The notes: a model not told the origin generated them from the letters alone. A stretch of 64,000 nt of DNA from Oasisia sp. SBJ-2009 (GCA_964017155.1 OZ024857.1:39020641-39084640), one strand, 5' to 3'; numbered from the stretch's first letter, positions 49,001 to 63,998 are shown. Numbers and translations: made by a program.

Positions 49001-52000
49001 ATAGTGATATACTGTAACTGATTATGGCAGTTGGTCGACTGAACCTATTAGGAATCATGCAGTCACATGGAGGATATGCCAGGCAACAATACTACACAGT
49101 AATGTAGAACATTGATGTGTGGGTAGTGGGTGATTACCCTACAGGTGCTGTGTCACCTTCATAGGGTCAGGCGACACCTGGCTGGGGAATGTGACATACT
49201 GACTCACACAGGGACCACAACAACAGCTCACAGCCTCACACAGTTATCATTGTACAGGTTGTGTAATTTCAAACATTGTGTGGTACTTCAAAGAAGCTGT
49301 GTCATGTTTAAAACATTTCATTAATGAACTTGGAATTATAAATTAAGTAGAAGGTATTATGAGTAGCATTTGCCCGTGGCAAAACTATCAAGTTTGGTAA
49401 CTTTTATTAAGCGAAATTGGAAGACAGTTTGGGGAGAAAAATAAGTTACCACACAAAATTAGATGACCAAATGGCGATATAGAAAAAGACAGTTTCCAGA
49501 TTTTAATTTTAAGAATAAATGTTTTTTCCTGCATATATTTGTAAAATATGTATTGACAAAAAAGATGCTCTATTGTATTTGATTGATCGTCAGCAATATT
49601 CTACAAACATATGCAGTACATGTGTGGTACTGAACCTTTTGATAGTGAAAGGAGCTGCAGTGACAGTGCAGTCTAATTACAACTGCACTACTTGAGTGAC
49701 CTCTGCTGCTAACATCCTGTGGTCAGTAACTGACAGTAAGGTTAATTAACTGTACTCAATTCTGGGAGGAGAGTCAGGAGACGTACACTGGGTCTTGATG
49801 TCCTCTCTTGGCATTGGATAGACTTAGTAGTCTTGCATTGAACAATGCAGTGAGTCTGTTCTAATCTCCTGTGTGTGGCCTGTAGTAGAACTGAGTGATG
49901 TCCCATCTCTGGTGAGATACTCATCTATGCTCAGTTTATGAAAATCCATATATTGGTTTCCTGTGTATGTCTACATACGGATAAAGTTAATTGTTTCTCA
50001 AGCACCAACACTAACAGTATGGAGAGGCATGTCATAGGCATAGCTGAATGATTTGTTGGTAAATGTGACTAAGTGTTTGAACATTTCTTTGCCCCCAAAC
50101 AACATAAAATATTGGTTGCAAAATATGGAGGAAATGTGTAAATGTTTATTGCAAAATATAATACCACAAACTTATTGGTTACAGCGTGAACTAACGATGA
50201 GATAACTACCCCCAAATGTTTAGAACACTATGAGGTGGCACGGTAAATGAGATTCATACCTTCAAAATAAAAAAAATGGTCAGTCAACTTGTTTTTAAGT
50301 TTTAATCATTGTGCTGGCATTAAAAATTTATAGTGATTTGTCATGACTTGTGTACTTCATTCAGCTGCGTAAATTTACCTTGCACTCATCATTGATGTGG
50401 TTCCAGTCATGAAATCATAACAATCAAAAAAATTGTTTTGTACAATAATTGTAATTCAGGTGCATGATTCAAAGATGAGCTAGAGTCTTTTGCACTGAAC
50501 AGGTGTGAAATGTGGCATGCAGCGAGTTATGACTGGTGGAGTGGTGATGTGGCCAAAAAACAAAGCAACTGCTTTTAATAGACACAACATCAAGAAAAAA
50601 CCATTATCACCTAGATCGTAGTTATGGCTAATTTTCAGTACTTTTAAAAAGGTAACTACTTTGGCGAAAAACTCAGCATGACTCAATGACAATATAGCCC
50701 AGCACAAATTAGCATACCAAGCAACCAGTGGTTCTTTAGTTCCATGTGTCACTGGGGAGGTAGATTAATTGTATTGGGGTTTAATCCATTTATTTATTAA
50801 CCGTGGGGTTTTGTGCAGGAGCTCTGCATTATTTCACCACTAATAACGAGTGCACTAGTTCATTACCAGGTGCAGTTCCCAATCCCATTTATATTTTGTT
50901 ACTTCTAATGACCCAGAATCACCCACCTCCTATTCTGGCTAAGCGTTAACAATTTGCAAGACTAGTCAGCCGCCAGATTGTAAAGAACTTATGTGGGCCA
51001 TATTGATATCTGATCGTTTCAGATTCAAGAATTATATATTATGATGGCTATCAGAGTTGATCTATGTATCGACTGGAGGCGGTCAATGTGTTCACTGGTC
51101 TGTGAACCTGAGGGTCACTCTGACCACTGGCGTGTGACCGAAGGAGTGTATGGTGCATTACTGTTGTAATAACAGGCATTGTTCAGGCGACTCACTGTGT
51201 GGCAATAACATGTCCTATTATCCTCTACCTCATATGTGGTCATGTCATAACACATGATAAATACCTGGAGTTACCTGTTGGCTTCCAACACTGCACATCT
51301 GGCTTTTATGGGCTTCTGAATACCTGCGTGTACAAAACTATGCAACAACTAGCTATTTAGGACAACTGAACAGAAGTGTTTATCTTCTACGTTTTTAAAA
51401 ATTATTGCAAAATGCAAATTCATACAAAGATCATTTAATGTTCTTTCTCAGAAACCGATAACTAGCAATGAACTTAATTTGAGGGATACCATAATCTGTT
51501 CGTGCGCTTCCGTTTGCTTCCCACGCTTAGCCTCACAACCTGGTTGTGCAACCATTCGATCTTTTAAAACCCCAAAATAGCTTAGTATTCATCATCAGTG
51601 ACATGGACTGGAAGTGTTCATGATTGCGAGAAAGTAAACCTTTGATAGTGGCCTGAACTCGGTAGTGAACAAGTTTTATTAGCGTCAGTAACCTGGTGAA
51701 TCCGCCAGGTGTTTCTTGTATTACTGCTTCCCTGTCCATCTATCAGCTTCACCAATTGAAAAAATTGAAGACGAATGACTTGTTTGCATCTTTCAGTATG
51801 TTGCTAACTTGGGTTTAATTGTGATTAATGGATAAAACCAAATTTTATTAATTTAGGATCTTATAAAAACAATGCAAAAAATGGCAGATTTGGGGAACTG
51901 CCCAAAATCAAAGAGCAAAGTCAACAGGCAATTTAAACTTGTGGTTGGGCTTAGTTGCCCAATAAACCTGGTGCACTGTTCGAATGTGTCATACATTTAA

Positions 52001-55000
52001 TTTAAATGTTTTTGGGTGTCTCCTCTTGGGTTTCAGTACAGTGTACATGCATAATTAGCATTGAGAACATTACACTTGCATTAATAAGTTAGAAACAGAC
52101 ATGTTTGGTTAAGTGTTCAACTGTAGTTGTACCAGCCATTTCAGTGTCTGTCTATTAGTGAAGGAGTCATGATTATGAGTAATGTAATATGCAATGCTGT
52201 GCTGATGCCTGGATCCTGTTATCAGTTAGTGGGTCAGCTGCCAACTAAACAACTTAGGCATAATCAGTAGCCAAGGGAATGGCAGGGAATAACACAAATT
52301 GGTTCATTTACTAATTCTGTTCACTTGATAAAACCTAGGATACTTTCTAATTTCTATAATACAATCGTGATTGCCCCACTAACATTTACATTAATTCACA
52401 AATATTTTTATATTCTTTGGGAGATATCAAGTTAGAATTATAAACTAAGTAAATTCTTAACACATTATGCAATCCTTAGGACTGATCAAAGCAATGTCTT
52501 GATTTCTCAGGGAAGCACCCAGCTAGCTCCTAGGAGTCCTATGAATGTACAAAGTTGACTAATTTTACACAATTATGACCACCACTGTCTAGCAGTGTCT
52601 GAAGTTAGGTACTCAGTCATATCTGAGTGAACTGGGACAGTGCAGAGTGAATGAATTGGCTGAACGTTTGACACCACAACACATTTGAACCTGGGTTGTA
52701 ACCCGTTTGTCAGTACAGTGTAGTGCACACCTCAGGCCACTGCATCACTCACTACTCGCTAAAAACTGACTATGCTACTATAATTCTAATTCCATGTTTC
52801 AGTGGTTGTTAATTTTGGCTGCATAATTGTTGGGGTGGGTCTGTTTTGTCTTGCGTGGGTCTGTTTTCATTGTCCCGCTGTGCATCAGCTAGGGAGAGTG
52901 TCAAAACTCTGACGCATGTGTTGGGAAACTGTGCACTTGTGCAGCATAAGTTGAGTGTAAGAGATATTGTTGTGACACATTGGACGACAACAAATTATGA
53001 TGTATGAGCTCCATGGATCAGGGTCATTAATGGCACACTAGGTGGCAGTGTCAGTTACTGCAGCAAACAGGTGGTCTCTAATGGGGTGAAAGCACTAGCT
53101 TGGAGAGAGGATAGATAGGGGTTAGTGGGAGTGAGGAAGCAGCTTCATATGGCATGTGGGTAGAGTGGTGGGTCTGAGGATGTACTTGAACGAGGGAAAG
53201 TAAGTGTGGTTGTCTGCATGCATGCATGAAGGTACATCTAACACACCCAAGAGTACCACTTTTATTAGTACTTTTATTGTGTCAGTGGTACTATAAATCA
53301 TCTTCTAAATCCAGTGTAATAAATATGTTAATCCTGTGAAGTGTTCAAATGGTGCTTGTTCAGAAGACTGCTCTGTACCCATTGTTTTCTTGCGTCAGTG
53401 GGGAAGTGTCAAAAACGACAAGTGTCTTCACTTATGTTAGTGGAAAACGTGTTCATTCACCTCAGTGAGGAAGCATGTTCACTAGCTTGTATGGAAATAT
53501 GCGAAAGTGTTCATCTGTGTTAATGTGTGTCCACTCTTGGTTTATTTATACAGTGTCTATACTTGTGTCAGTGGGGAAGGTGATTGTTAGTGTCATTGGG
53601 GACGTGGGTTCAGTAAAACTTCAGTTGTGTCTTGGAGATGGCCATGTGCTACAGAAAGAGGTCAACTCAGTCACCAGGACAGCAGTGCTGAAAAAAGGAA
53701 GATAGCTCATCAAAACACATTCACTCTCTATGTTTTTGTTCAGATGTGAATGCAACTGAACTAACCTTAGTTTATACATGAAGCAGACAGCGTTGAATAC
53801 AATTATACTGGTTGAACTTTGTTCTGTATAATTTAGACAATAAGGAAGCAATGTAACACTTGCAGAATGAGATATTTATTCCTATTTTGTGAAATTCTCG
53901 GTGATTATATATCATCTTTTTTACTGCTTTCATCAAGTGTGTTTTCTTAAATGTGTAGTGACTAATGAGGGGTGGAAATCCTTTGATGTTCTCAGGTCCT
54001 TTCAGTCAGTGTCACTTTTGACAACTTATTTTCACGTTTCCATGACTCTGCTTGGCCTTCTACCGCCAATTTACCTGGTCACATAGTGACACATACCTGC
54101 ACTGTGTCCTGCAGTAAATCTGCGTTGCTATTTTTCACACAGTGCCTTCATTTGACAGGTATCTGAAAAAAGAATGTTGGCAAAGTAAAGAATATATAAA
54201 CAAATATTTATATCTGACACTAGCCAAAAACAGTTTTATTTGTAAAGGGTTTATATATTTTTTGCATTGTATATTGTAAAATTGATGTTTCCTACTTCAT
54301 TTTTAATTTCTGACCCGAGTTTGTAAGGCTGGTTTCAAATATATGCAGATAGTAAGTTTATCATTAAATGACCTTAGGTTGAGCAAGGGGTATATCTGGT
54401 TGGTATGGTTGGTGTAATTATAAGTTAAACAGATAGGGTTAGATTATATCAGTTTTATCAACTTCATGTAGCATTGATCTTGAGATCACATGTGAAGTGG
54501 AGCCCAGTCTGTCAGTTGTGCCTTTATTAGTTTAATGTAAGTTACGTAGGGCCTTATGCAAGATACAAAATTTGCCAGTCATACTTTTTTTGTGCTGGAC
54601 ACATGAATGTTAACTGTTACGCCAGTTGAGAAACTTTAAATGTTTTTTTTTTTACCTGAAATGGACTACAAACACATGTGACACCATTACATTTTTGCAC
54701 TCATTTCTAAGGCATAATTCACAATATCTGATTTTGGAAGATTCTTTTTGCTCCTTCATTTTTTACCAGGTATCTAACCATCCAAAACAGACTTTAACCA
54801 TCGAATTGACGGGTGGACGGGTCACACACACTGCATAAAGCTGTGATGGAAAGCCATTGAGGCAAAGTTAGCAAAAGTTGTGAGAGGGAGGGAAACTGGA
54901 CACGTAAACACCACATAGTGGCATACTGACATCTGTACATAATTGTGTCAGAGTTGTTGCTAAAATAACTTGGTGTAAGTAACCAGGCATAAAGAGCTGG

Positions 55001-58000
55001 CATTACAGGCTGCAACTTGTTTACTTTTAACTGGTACAACATAGATGACAACACATGTGCATGTGATGTGCGTATGATAAGGTGTTTTTTTGATGGGTTT
55101 GTTGACAACGTTAATAATTGCTTTCGCCGAGAAATAAATGTCTTATAGACAGACAGTTGTTGCTTTGCATTGTGTAATGTGAGCCACTGATGATTATGTG
55201 TCCTTAATTCCTTACTGTGTGGTAAGGTGAGATATCTGGGGACTGTATCCTAACTAACTGGCATGCCAATTAGTGCCTATTGGCTGCTCTAGATTACTGG
55301 CTATTAGTAAAGATTTGGAGAGACGTAGACCAGATTAACATTCAGCTGTATTCGCAGAATAGAATTCCAACCTGAATAATGAAATATTGGAACATTGAAC
55401 CAGTTTGAACTCTTAAGTAGTGCTGACCTGCGTATTGTGACATTCATATGTATGCAGATGATGACTTAACTGGCTGCTCCACTCTCAAAGTGTAATCTTT
55501 ATTACAATATTTGTGTAACACTTAATGCAAACAAAGTGAGATATGTTTATTTTACTTTGTTGAAAATATTCAAGATTAGCAATTGGCCTATCTTCCAGAA
55601 TTATGTGGATTTAACAAAAGTATTTTGGAGTATGGTGTCCAAATTGCACATGTGAGTACATGCTGATCTATAAATAACTGTATTGACATTGTTATGCATC
55701 AATTATATTTATACTTACTGCAGGCACTTGATTTGTTTTTGTGACGGTAGGGACATGAGTGGACCTGTTGTTGATGTAATTGACCTGAGAATGTTAACCC
55801 GCTGATCCACTAATGAACTGAATTAACCCTTTATGTATGGCATAAGAGGTTTATTTTACATTACTAAGATTACGATTGCTTGATATACAAAATGCATATG
55901 ATATCCGGTGGATGGTTTATTTTACCTTGAAGCCAGCCAGTATTTTGCTTTGGTTCTGTTATCGTCTGTATGTTTAATAGCATTGCAAATAAATAATTTG
56001 TTTAATAACTTACCCATTTGTCTTGCTTATATTGTAGCAAACCCTGTTTTGGGTAATATTCCATATGTTTGGTTGCACTTAGTATAAATTATATAGTACA
56101 AAATTGTAATAGACAAATATATTTGAAAATGAAATTTAATAAAGTCAAATATAGCAACTGCAGTCAGTAGCAGATAAATTATAATGTATACAGGCCATGT
56201 GAGGGTACATAAGTACTGTGATTTACCCAGACTACAGACTGTTTACAACCCTACCATAGCCATTAACATAAGTGCCTGTATTAGCTATTCATGGACTGAC
56301 TGCTGAGCCAGTCAGTTGACAGAGGGTTTATCTTGGGGCCTAAAGCCCTGACATTGTTTACTGGGCCTGCAATTTGATGAGTGGGTCTGAGCTGATAATT
56401 CATCAGCTGACCTATTCCTGTCCTCCTTCAGCTGCTCTCAGTGTTTATAGGCCCCTGGCTGCTGGGTGAATAGGGTGTGGTGGGTGGGGGTGACAGTGAC
56501 CATCAGTTGACCAGCTTGTTGTTGACCTGCTCATGTCCTTAGTTGATCACACCTTCGCAGTGACAACAGTTTGTTGCTAGTTTGTCACAGTTAGATAGAC
56601 CAGACACTGTTTGATTGGTGTGCTGTAAAAAGAACAGGGGTCTCTCGCTACAAAGCTCAACTGTTGAACTTTGCACGATGAATGGATGTTGTCATGGATG
56701 AGAGTTTACACTTTATACGTTTTTATCAGTTTTCAACTTGTCTGGGCATTTACACGACCTGTTGAAGTGAGACCGTGCGATGCAGCGATGCTAGTGTGGG
56801 GTAACATGTTGATAGACCTACCCAGCATAGACTCAGCCATGTATGGAACCCTCGCCCCTGTCTGTTACCTCGATATGATGGTGCCCTTGCAGGCTAAATG
56901 CCAGGATGTAAGACGTAAGTACATGTTTGTGTGTCACGAGTTAAGTGCGTGAATATGTGCATGTTGAAGGTTCTTAACTGATGGCAGTGTAAATAGTCGC
57001 TGTAGTTTAAGTATACAGTGATGGTATAACATGCCACTTGCTGAAAGAAGTGCGCAATGTTAGCAGTGAAGGCAGACGGGTATACCAGGCTGGTAGTTCC
57101 AAGTGTAAAATGTGAGTATTGAATGCATGAGAGAAATATGTAACACGTTAATGCATGGCGACACAGGAGTGGACACATTCCTTGTCACACTATCGTAACA
57201 GATGTGTTTAGAATAAGGAGCAACTTAAATTTAACTGCAAAATGTTGTTATCACAACAGTTGGACGGGATGGTATGGCGTAGGTTTGTGATGCGAATAGC
57301 CAAACGTGATGCTGTGATGAAACTTGTGATGCTGGTACTAACTATAGAATCCCACCCAGGAACATGTGGTGCTCCTTCACTTCCTCATTCTACCTGCTGA
57401 TTCACCTTGTTTCAGTTATCTATGTAAGTAACACAACTTAGTTTCTATACTGTTACAGTAGATAACTTTTTTATGCAGTACTGCAAATATTGTTCAGTGG
57501 TGCATATTTGTGATTGATGAGCAACAGTCTGCAGAATATTTTTTTCCACTTTAAATAACCAAAATATGAGGAAGTAAAATTCCCTGAAACCTGCATTCTT
57601 AGAATACGCATTGCTGTGTCTGGCAAACACTACTCATATATGCTTACCTTAGTTAGACTGTCACTCAGTGCATTTTGCATGGTAAACAAAAAAATGGTTT
57701 TACTCTCATAACTTCCGGTTTATTTTTTCCATAAAACTGATTCAAATCACAGTGCAATTGTAAAACAACCAGCTGAACATAATCCTTTTGGAAGATTAAT
57801 CTTATTGGTCCATTTAAAATGGTGTTATGCCAGTAGGCTTTGCTTTGAAATATGAGGTGTGCACAATCAGCTGCATGGCACTTCTTGGCAAAACTGATAG
57901 TCTACGCAATGCAATCGAGTCTGTGGCTGTTTTGTGGCCCTGGATACTCTGGGGCTGTTATGTTGTTTGGGTGCTTGGAAACCTGTTATCTTAGCACACT

Positions 58001-61000
58001 GAGCCATTTATATCCTGGACAACTGGCGACTGAACCCAATTTTTGCACAGCACCATGATAATAACACCATGCTGGCTGTGTGCCAGTGAATTTCCTCGGC
58101 CATGTCATTCTGATTATCAGTATCACCCGTTAATATCCAATGTTTCTGCACCTATGGACCCCAGAACAACTGCTATCCAGCTGGTTAATTCCCTTGTCTG
58201 TATTTTACTCCCTCGATAGCTCATAAATATGGGAGAATCTGTAAACATATGTATGTGGGAACAAGCGTGTGCAAGAGTTAAACCATAAAACCACGAACAT
58301 CGGCCTTGCTTATAGTTATAGTTAGCAAACTTTTGTAAAGTAATAATAAATTCCTGATGAAAGCTTATAAAAAAAGAAAAATTACTTTGTCGCAGCTCTG
58401 TGTGTAATGTACCTATTCTTTTCCCTAAGGTCAAAGCTGCAAGTGGTTGATTGGTAATCTGTTGCTGTATCCATCTTATGGGGAAATATCCATCTTATTA
58501 AGAACATAATTGCATAAATAAACTAAATCAGTTAATCCATATCTGTATTCTAAATATATGTTCAAGATTAGTCAATACTTGAGAAATATTTATTTTGAAT
58601 CTAGGTCAGTAGATGCAACATGAGCACTTGCGACAGATTTAGAGTACTTTAAATTAAAAGTGACATAAATGTATTTACAGTTTGTAAGCCACCGACTGTG
58701 TACACAGTTGTGCTATACGTTTGTGAATGTACACATGACGTATAATCTGGCAGTGTGTACACCCATAGATCTCCGGCGTGTGTTGCAATGTCGTACTTTG
58801 ACATTTTCGGTTGGCTGCCTGCCAGCGGTTGAGATCCTGTCCTAAGGGCATGGATGTTGGTGTGGTTCTTCAAGGTTTATATCTATACTGCTTCCACCAC
58901 AAGTCTGTTGCCATGTTTTAGTTGTGCTATATGGCATTTCCCCCCCAATAATTTTGCAGGTAATTTTCATGACAAAATTACACCTTGTCAACTTGTGATC
59001 ATGACTTTTTGATGATAATTCTGTAATAGTAATACATGTAATATGGAGTGTGTAATCTGTGTATGCTCAGGTTCATAGTGAGGCATTCAGTGTGCGACTA
59101 CAGAATAGACATTGCATACATTCGTGTCCCTCTAAATGTCATTATTGTATGTCTAAATCCTCTCACCAGCCAGCAGGGAGAGGTGCACTGCACTGTCAAG
59201 TGTCAATCACGTAATTGTTGATTCTGGGTCAGTTGTGACGCCACCACTGAAAATAGCCGAGTGCAGTCAGCTTGACAGACATTTGAAGAAGTACTGTAGA
59301 CAGGCTAAATTTGTGGTTTGGAGGCGCCAGTAAAGACCAGGTAAGTAGTTACCAGTGGTCTGGCTCGGGGCCAGGAGTCTCAGTTTGGGTCAAGCACTTC
59401 AATGTGCCTTTACCTGAGCCTTGTAACTCCCGTCCACCAACGCACGCCCATTGTCTGCATTCGTACATTGACAAACACTCAAGCGTACACAGAATTAGCC
59501 GTTCCTTTGTCAAGTCAGACCTCTAGTTTTTATTACGCTTAACGGTTATGTCTGGCTTTATAACAATCTAGGTTTTGTGTTACCAGATTTCCAGAATCTG
59601 GTGACTTTACTGGGTCATACATGTATGTAAAAACAACCAGTCACATTAGTTATGAGTTAATACTAAGAAAAGAAAGTTTTATTTAGTTTACGCAGAAGCA
59701 GACACAGGATGAGATGGTAAATAATATGGTGAAAACTATTTTTAGAACCCTTATGTTGTTTGACACAGTGGGATAGTATTGTAAATTTGTTGGGTATGTT
59801 AGGTATCAGTAACTATCATGAAAGTACCATTTAGTAAGTCTATTTAATTGTTATGCATAAATATGTCACAGGTGTAGCAACAACTTATTGTAAACATTTC
59901 AATTGTAAATGAACATTGACATGATGAGCTTTATTGTTTTCTTATACTAAAGGTCATAGTGGCCATACATAATTTGTTTAACCAATTTTTTTTTTTTTGA
60001 AAGTGTAGTCAAACAAAAACTTCATTGCTTTGTAAGTTTATATGTCAGTCATGTTAAACACTCAGGTTTTGGTTTGCTAGACTTGTATCTTGTAAGAGGA
60101 ACTGCACAAAAGTCATCCCAATCAGATTGTGTCTAGCAAGCGTCCTGCAGCAAGGTAGCTGGCATAAAAGACAATCAGAAGTGTTTACGTTGTGGTTAGA
60201 GACTTAGAGTTAGCCTATAGGGAGATTGCCTGAACTGTGTCAAGTGAAACCATTGTAGAGATCTGTACTTGTTAATAGCCAGTGGTGTTTGCATAAAGTT
60301 TACTGTACACACAAAATAATAAATACTTATCACAAGCAGTTTGCCTGGCACAGAAATGTGTTCCTAGGCAGCTCTGGCATCAGATTAGTTGCTTCCCTGA
60401 GGCAGACTTATTGACTCTGTTATTGGGAAAGTAATTTCCGAATGCATTCATTGTTCTCCAGCATTTCACCAAATGACACTCAGAAAAACAACTTAACACT
60501 ACAGGTCATTTAAACATGTTCGTATATTTGATTTTTTTACCGTAGGTGTTCTTTCACACCAGTGTCCGAAATTAGGAAGATATGTAATGGCCAAATTGTA
60601 ACTGTTTGCAAGGGGATAGTTAAACATAAGTAGACCTTAGACAAATGTAAAACAAAAAATTATTTACATAAAAGCATAAAAAATGCAACAAAATCACAAC
60701 ACATTAAATGTGTACAATTTTTATTTTACTTATTATTAATGTGTTTGTGGTCACTATATATATTTTGTTGTTTAGAAAGTTCAGCAGGCCTTCTTTGATT
60801 ATCAATGTTTATTAAATGTTGGTGTTATTATTATTATTTTATTGAACTGTGAACGGCAATAATGATGACCCATGTAAGAAGTGCGGCATTGGCAGAGCTA
60901 AATTAGTCAAACAATTATTTGTTATACTTGCTTTACGTGACTTTTTTATTTATAACACTCATGAATATTCATGAAAGACACTGTCATGTTGAACTTAGTC

Positions 61001-62696
61001 AGGATCGCATACTTCATTTGGCAAACCCATATTAAAAATCAAGAAGCACTCACATCCAGGACTACTTTCGGCATGTTACCCTTCAATGTAAGAATATCTT
61101 GTAAGTGAAGGTCTTCTGGTAACTAGTGTCAATTTGTTGAACGTTAACCGACCAGACATACCACCATTTTCATGGGCAGTCTTTTGTTTGCGACTACGTA
61201 ATGTTTCTTTGCTGTTCAGTTGTGCACATTCCTTAAACAACTTTAGACAGTTGTCATAATGACATCTCTGTTTGTTGTTTCAGGCGCGTTGGCGACTCCT
61301 AGTGTGAAGAAACCACGCGGTCGTGGCTTCCTTAGTTCGTTCTTCTGCTGTTTTGGAGGCAACAGTGCCAGTCATCAGAACTCTACCCCATCGTCACCAA
61401 TCACCCCCTCGCCTGTGCCTACCACTGATGACACAAGCAATGGCACGTTGTCTAAGGTATGATGATGGTCTACTTTGTCAGAGGACCAAATCATGGTCTG
61501 AAAGAGACCTTGCTGTGTATGTAGTATACAAATACCCCAATATTTGTGATAGAAGCAGTGATGATGTTTAGTGGATAGTCAACCCTACTTACATTTGTCA
61601 AAATTCTGGACGTTATCATTTTTACTAACTTTGATAGGTTTTTAATTAGTACGATGAAGATAGATTTGAAATCAAACATCTTCTTCCATCTTTACAATAA
61701 TTTGATAGGTATGTCTTTTAGTGCCGCCTTCATGCTTGGTTACTTAACAGCTTTACTTGTGTTGTTCTGTGTAAACGGAAATACATTTAATTTGCAATTA
61801 AATACGATACATTTCAGTGCGTGCAGCGCATCTGGTGTACAATGAATGTTGCACAGTTGCCATGTTATTGAGAGTTAATGAGTGAGCTGTCTGTTTACAG
61901 CCCACACAGAAGTACCTGCTGGGGCCTGTACGGCAACAAGAGATGAATAAGAAGTGTGTCGTCATTGACCTAGATGAAACATTAGTACATAGTTCTTTCA
62001 AGGTGTGCATACGCCTTGTGTTCATTATTTTCATTGCAGTTGATATGGCAGCTGTGACTTGCTGAAGATTGTACATATGTGTACTGTGACATCATTCAGT
62101 GTCATTGGTACTGATGTAGTGATACATTAAATGTAAGCTTTCATCAAGTAAAAATATATTTTGGATGTGCAAACATTACAATTTGTTTTGATTGATTTGA
62201 ATTATACTGAGTAGTTTTGTTGTGTTAAATTTTGTGTTTATTATATTGAAGGTACGTTCCTTGTAATAAGGATTGAGTCAAATATGCATACGTTGTTAAT
62301 ACATAGTTCTTTCAAAGTATGTACAAAATACTTTTGCATATTTGTGTCAGGTTAGGTAAAAAATAGTGCAATACAATTTCTCTACAAAACAGTCATTCAT
62401 AACACTTAGTGTGTAAAAAATGAAACACTGTCACTTTATAAAAAACTTCATCAAATTGATTTACTTCAAGAATAATTACTGTGTATGCTAATAGTCTGCA
62501 TTCCATTTTTCAGCCTGTCAGTAATGCAGATTTCATTGTTCCTGTTGAAATTGACGGCACAATACATCAGGTCAGTGGCGCCATTAGTTGGAGACCAGTA
62601 AACTTGGTTTAACATTTTAATTGACAAGGGTTTTGCTAAAGTATATATATTTCAGTATCTTTGAGTATATTCAGTACCAAATTACCGATCATGATT

Positions 62697-62744
<48 letters not shown>

Positions 62745-63337
62745 CCCACAAGGGACTCCACCCAATTTGTTTTGTAAATTCCTTTGAGAGTTTTCCTTGA
62801 TATGATACATATTTTGTAGAGTAGTCAAATACAAGTGATTTAAGTGGTAACTGGTCAGTAACTGTATTTTAAAGCATCATATCCTTGTGTTTCTGGGCCA
62901 TACAGTTGTATGTCATTGCCGTACTGTTATTTCATAAGCCCTGAAGCATGATTAATAAAGACCTGTGGCAATGAGGGCAAGAGCTCTGTAGGCTGTAACT
63001 ATTATGTAGCTATGGTCTGAGGAGCCCTGTAGCTGTGATTGCTCACTGTAGGCTGTAACTAGTATAGTGCAAGGAGCCTGTAGTGTAGTAGGCTGTAGCT
63101 GTAGTCAAGGAGCCCTGTAGCTGTTTTTGTCGGCTGGTCTGGTCTGGTCTGTTGATCAGACATGGCAGACAGCCAATGCTGCAAGAGTGGTTATGCAATG
63201 CCAAGTGTTCTGTTTGTTTCATGGCCACTTGTCTTTCTGTGCAGGTATACGTGTTAAAGAGGCCTTACGTAGACGAGTATTTACAAAAGATGGGAGAGCT
63301 CTTTGAGTGTGTATTGTTCACAGCCAGTCTGGCGAAG
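46059..63337 (+). CDS. CTDSPL: CTD small phosphatase-like protein (first five coding exons, 3' end off window)
   Basis: A HAD/FCP1-family Ser phosphatase acting on the RNA polymerase II CTD and other phosphoproteins. Exons 46059-46134, 61284-61456, 61901-62002, 62514-62570 and 63245-63337 join with matching phases into 167 residues. Exon 1 ([17 protein letters not shown]) and the third to fifth exons match the conserved vertebrate CTDSPL plan almost residue for residue. Marks: di-Cys FFCCF at residues 45-49 (CC47-48 is a palmitoylation-type site known in this family); a variable Ser/Thr/Pro linker; [16 protein letters not shown] with catalytic D106 and D108; [41 protein letters not shown] with motif II T162. 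Motifs III/IV (Lys and the DNS-type Asp) must lie to the right of the window. CTDSP1 or CTDSP2 orthology cannot be excluded, since invertebrates usually carry one gene for the three. Exon 1 sits behind tandem CCAAT boxes. Confidence 0.93.
53360..53640 (+). repeat. Degenerate tandem repeat
   Basis: Repeating GTCAGTGGGGAAG, GTGTTCA and CACTTNTGT elements at roughly 40-60 bp spacing (53393, 53460, 53570, 53600). Low regularity. Confidence 0.4.
54546..54846 (-). mobile_element. MITE, copy 3 (inverted)
   Basis: Starts AGGGCCTTATGCAAGATAC with TTTGCCAGTCA, passes through ACCTGAAATGGACTACAAAC and ACATGTGACACC, and ends GGGTGGACGGGTCACACAC then CTGCATAAAGCTGTG. This is the reverse complement of copies 1 and 2. 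Lies in intron 1 of the phosphatase gene. Confidence 0.75.
62702..62744 (+). repeat. (AT)n microsatellite
   Basis: About 21 AT dinucleotides in the intron before the fifth phosphatase exon. Confidence 0.95.
62960..63130 (+). repeat. Degenerate tandem repeat (CTGTAGGCTGTAACT / GAGCCCTGTAGCTGT)
   Basis: Three to four imperfect units with TGTAGGCTGTA at 62988, 63048 and 63087 and GGAGCCCTGTAGCTG at 63021 and 63108, then a (CTGGT)3 run near 63135-63150. Lies 115 bp before the fifth phosphatase exon. Confidence 0.6.
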
Positions 63338-63497
63338 GTGAGTGCTCCGACTAAGTGCTACTGGCAAAGTTGACACAGCTCCAGTTTGTCATCTCTCATG
63401 TACACACAAATAGTGGCAGATGTAAGGTTTAGTCTGGGTGCTTGTGAGAGCGGACCATGTGTGCTTATGGTTTACTATGTTTACACCACACCACATG

Positions 63498-63739
<242 letters not shown>

Positions 63740-63859
63740 TTCAGTTTGGACACTTCTGTGTGAGTTTGGGTTTTCAGAGATTTAGTCAGTGTAATAGGGC
63801 GTGTAAGTCTCGCGCGCGGGGCAGTTGGGGGCAGGAGGTCCATATTCTCCATGTTAACG

Positions 63860-63998
63860 TATAGGACTTCATTTTGTTTTTGGTTGTAATAATCGAACGG
63901 TTTCAGTCTAACTATTTCAGTTATACTGTCCGAAGGATTATTACAAGCAGAAGCAGTGGAACACTTTGCCGGTGACAATGATCACGGAAATCATGAAT
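63860..63998 (+). repeat. Dispersed repeat, second copy of 35345-35480
   Basis: Shares TTTGTTTTTGGTTGTAATAA, GTGGAACACTTTGCCG and ATCACGGAAATCATG with 35345-35480 in direct orientation. Runs to the window edge. Confidence 0.65.

Larger units (their letters stand above)
46135..61283 (+). other. First intron of the phosphatase gene, 15.1 kb
   Basis: Donor GTAAGT at 46135-46140 and acceptor TTTCAG ending at 61283. Apart from MITE copy 3 and a weak degenerate tandem repeat at 53360-53640, I see no coding exon, RNA hairpin or retroelement. Frames of 60-100 codons here look random. It is noticeably poorer in transposons than 7-45 kb. Confidence 0.7.

Noticed and set aside
56671..56952. 93-codon frame in the large phosphatase intron as an alternative first exon
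   Set aside because: No similarity to the family's N-terminus, no homologue recognised, and random-looking composition. Exon 1 at 46059 matches the family well.
62003..62513. A miR-26-type hairpin in a phosphatase intron, as in vertebrate CTDSP genes
   Set aside because: Only TTCAAG at about 62466 matches the start of the mature sequence. The following bases differ and no hairpin partner is visible.
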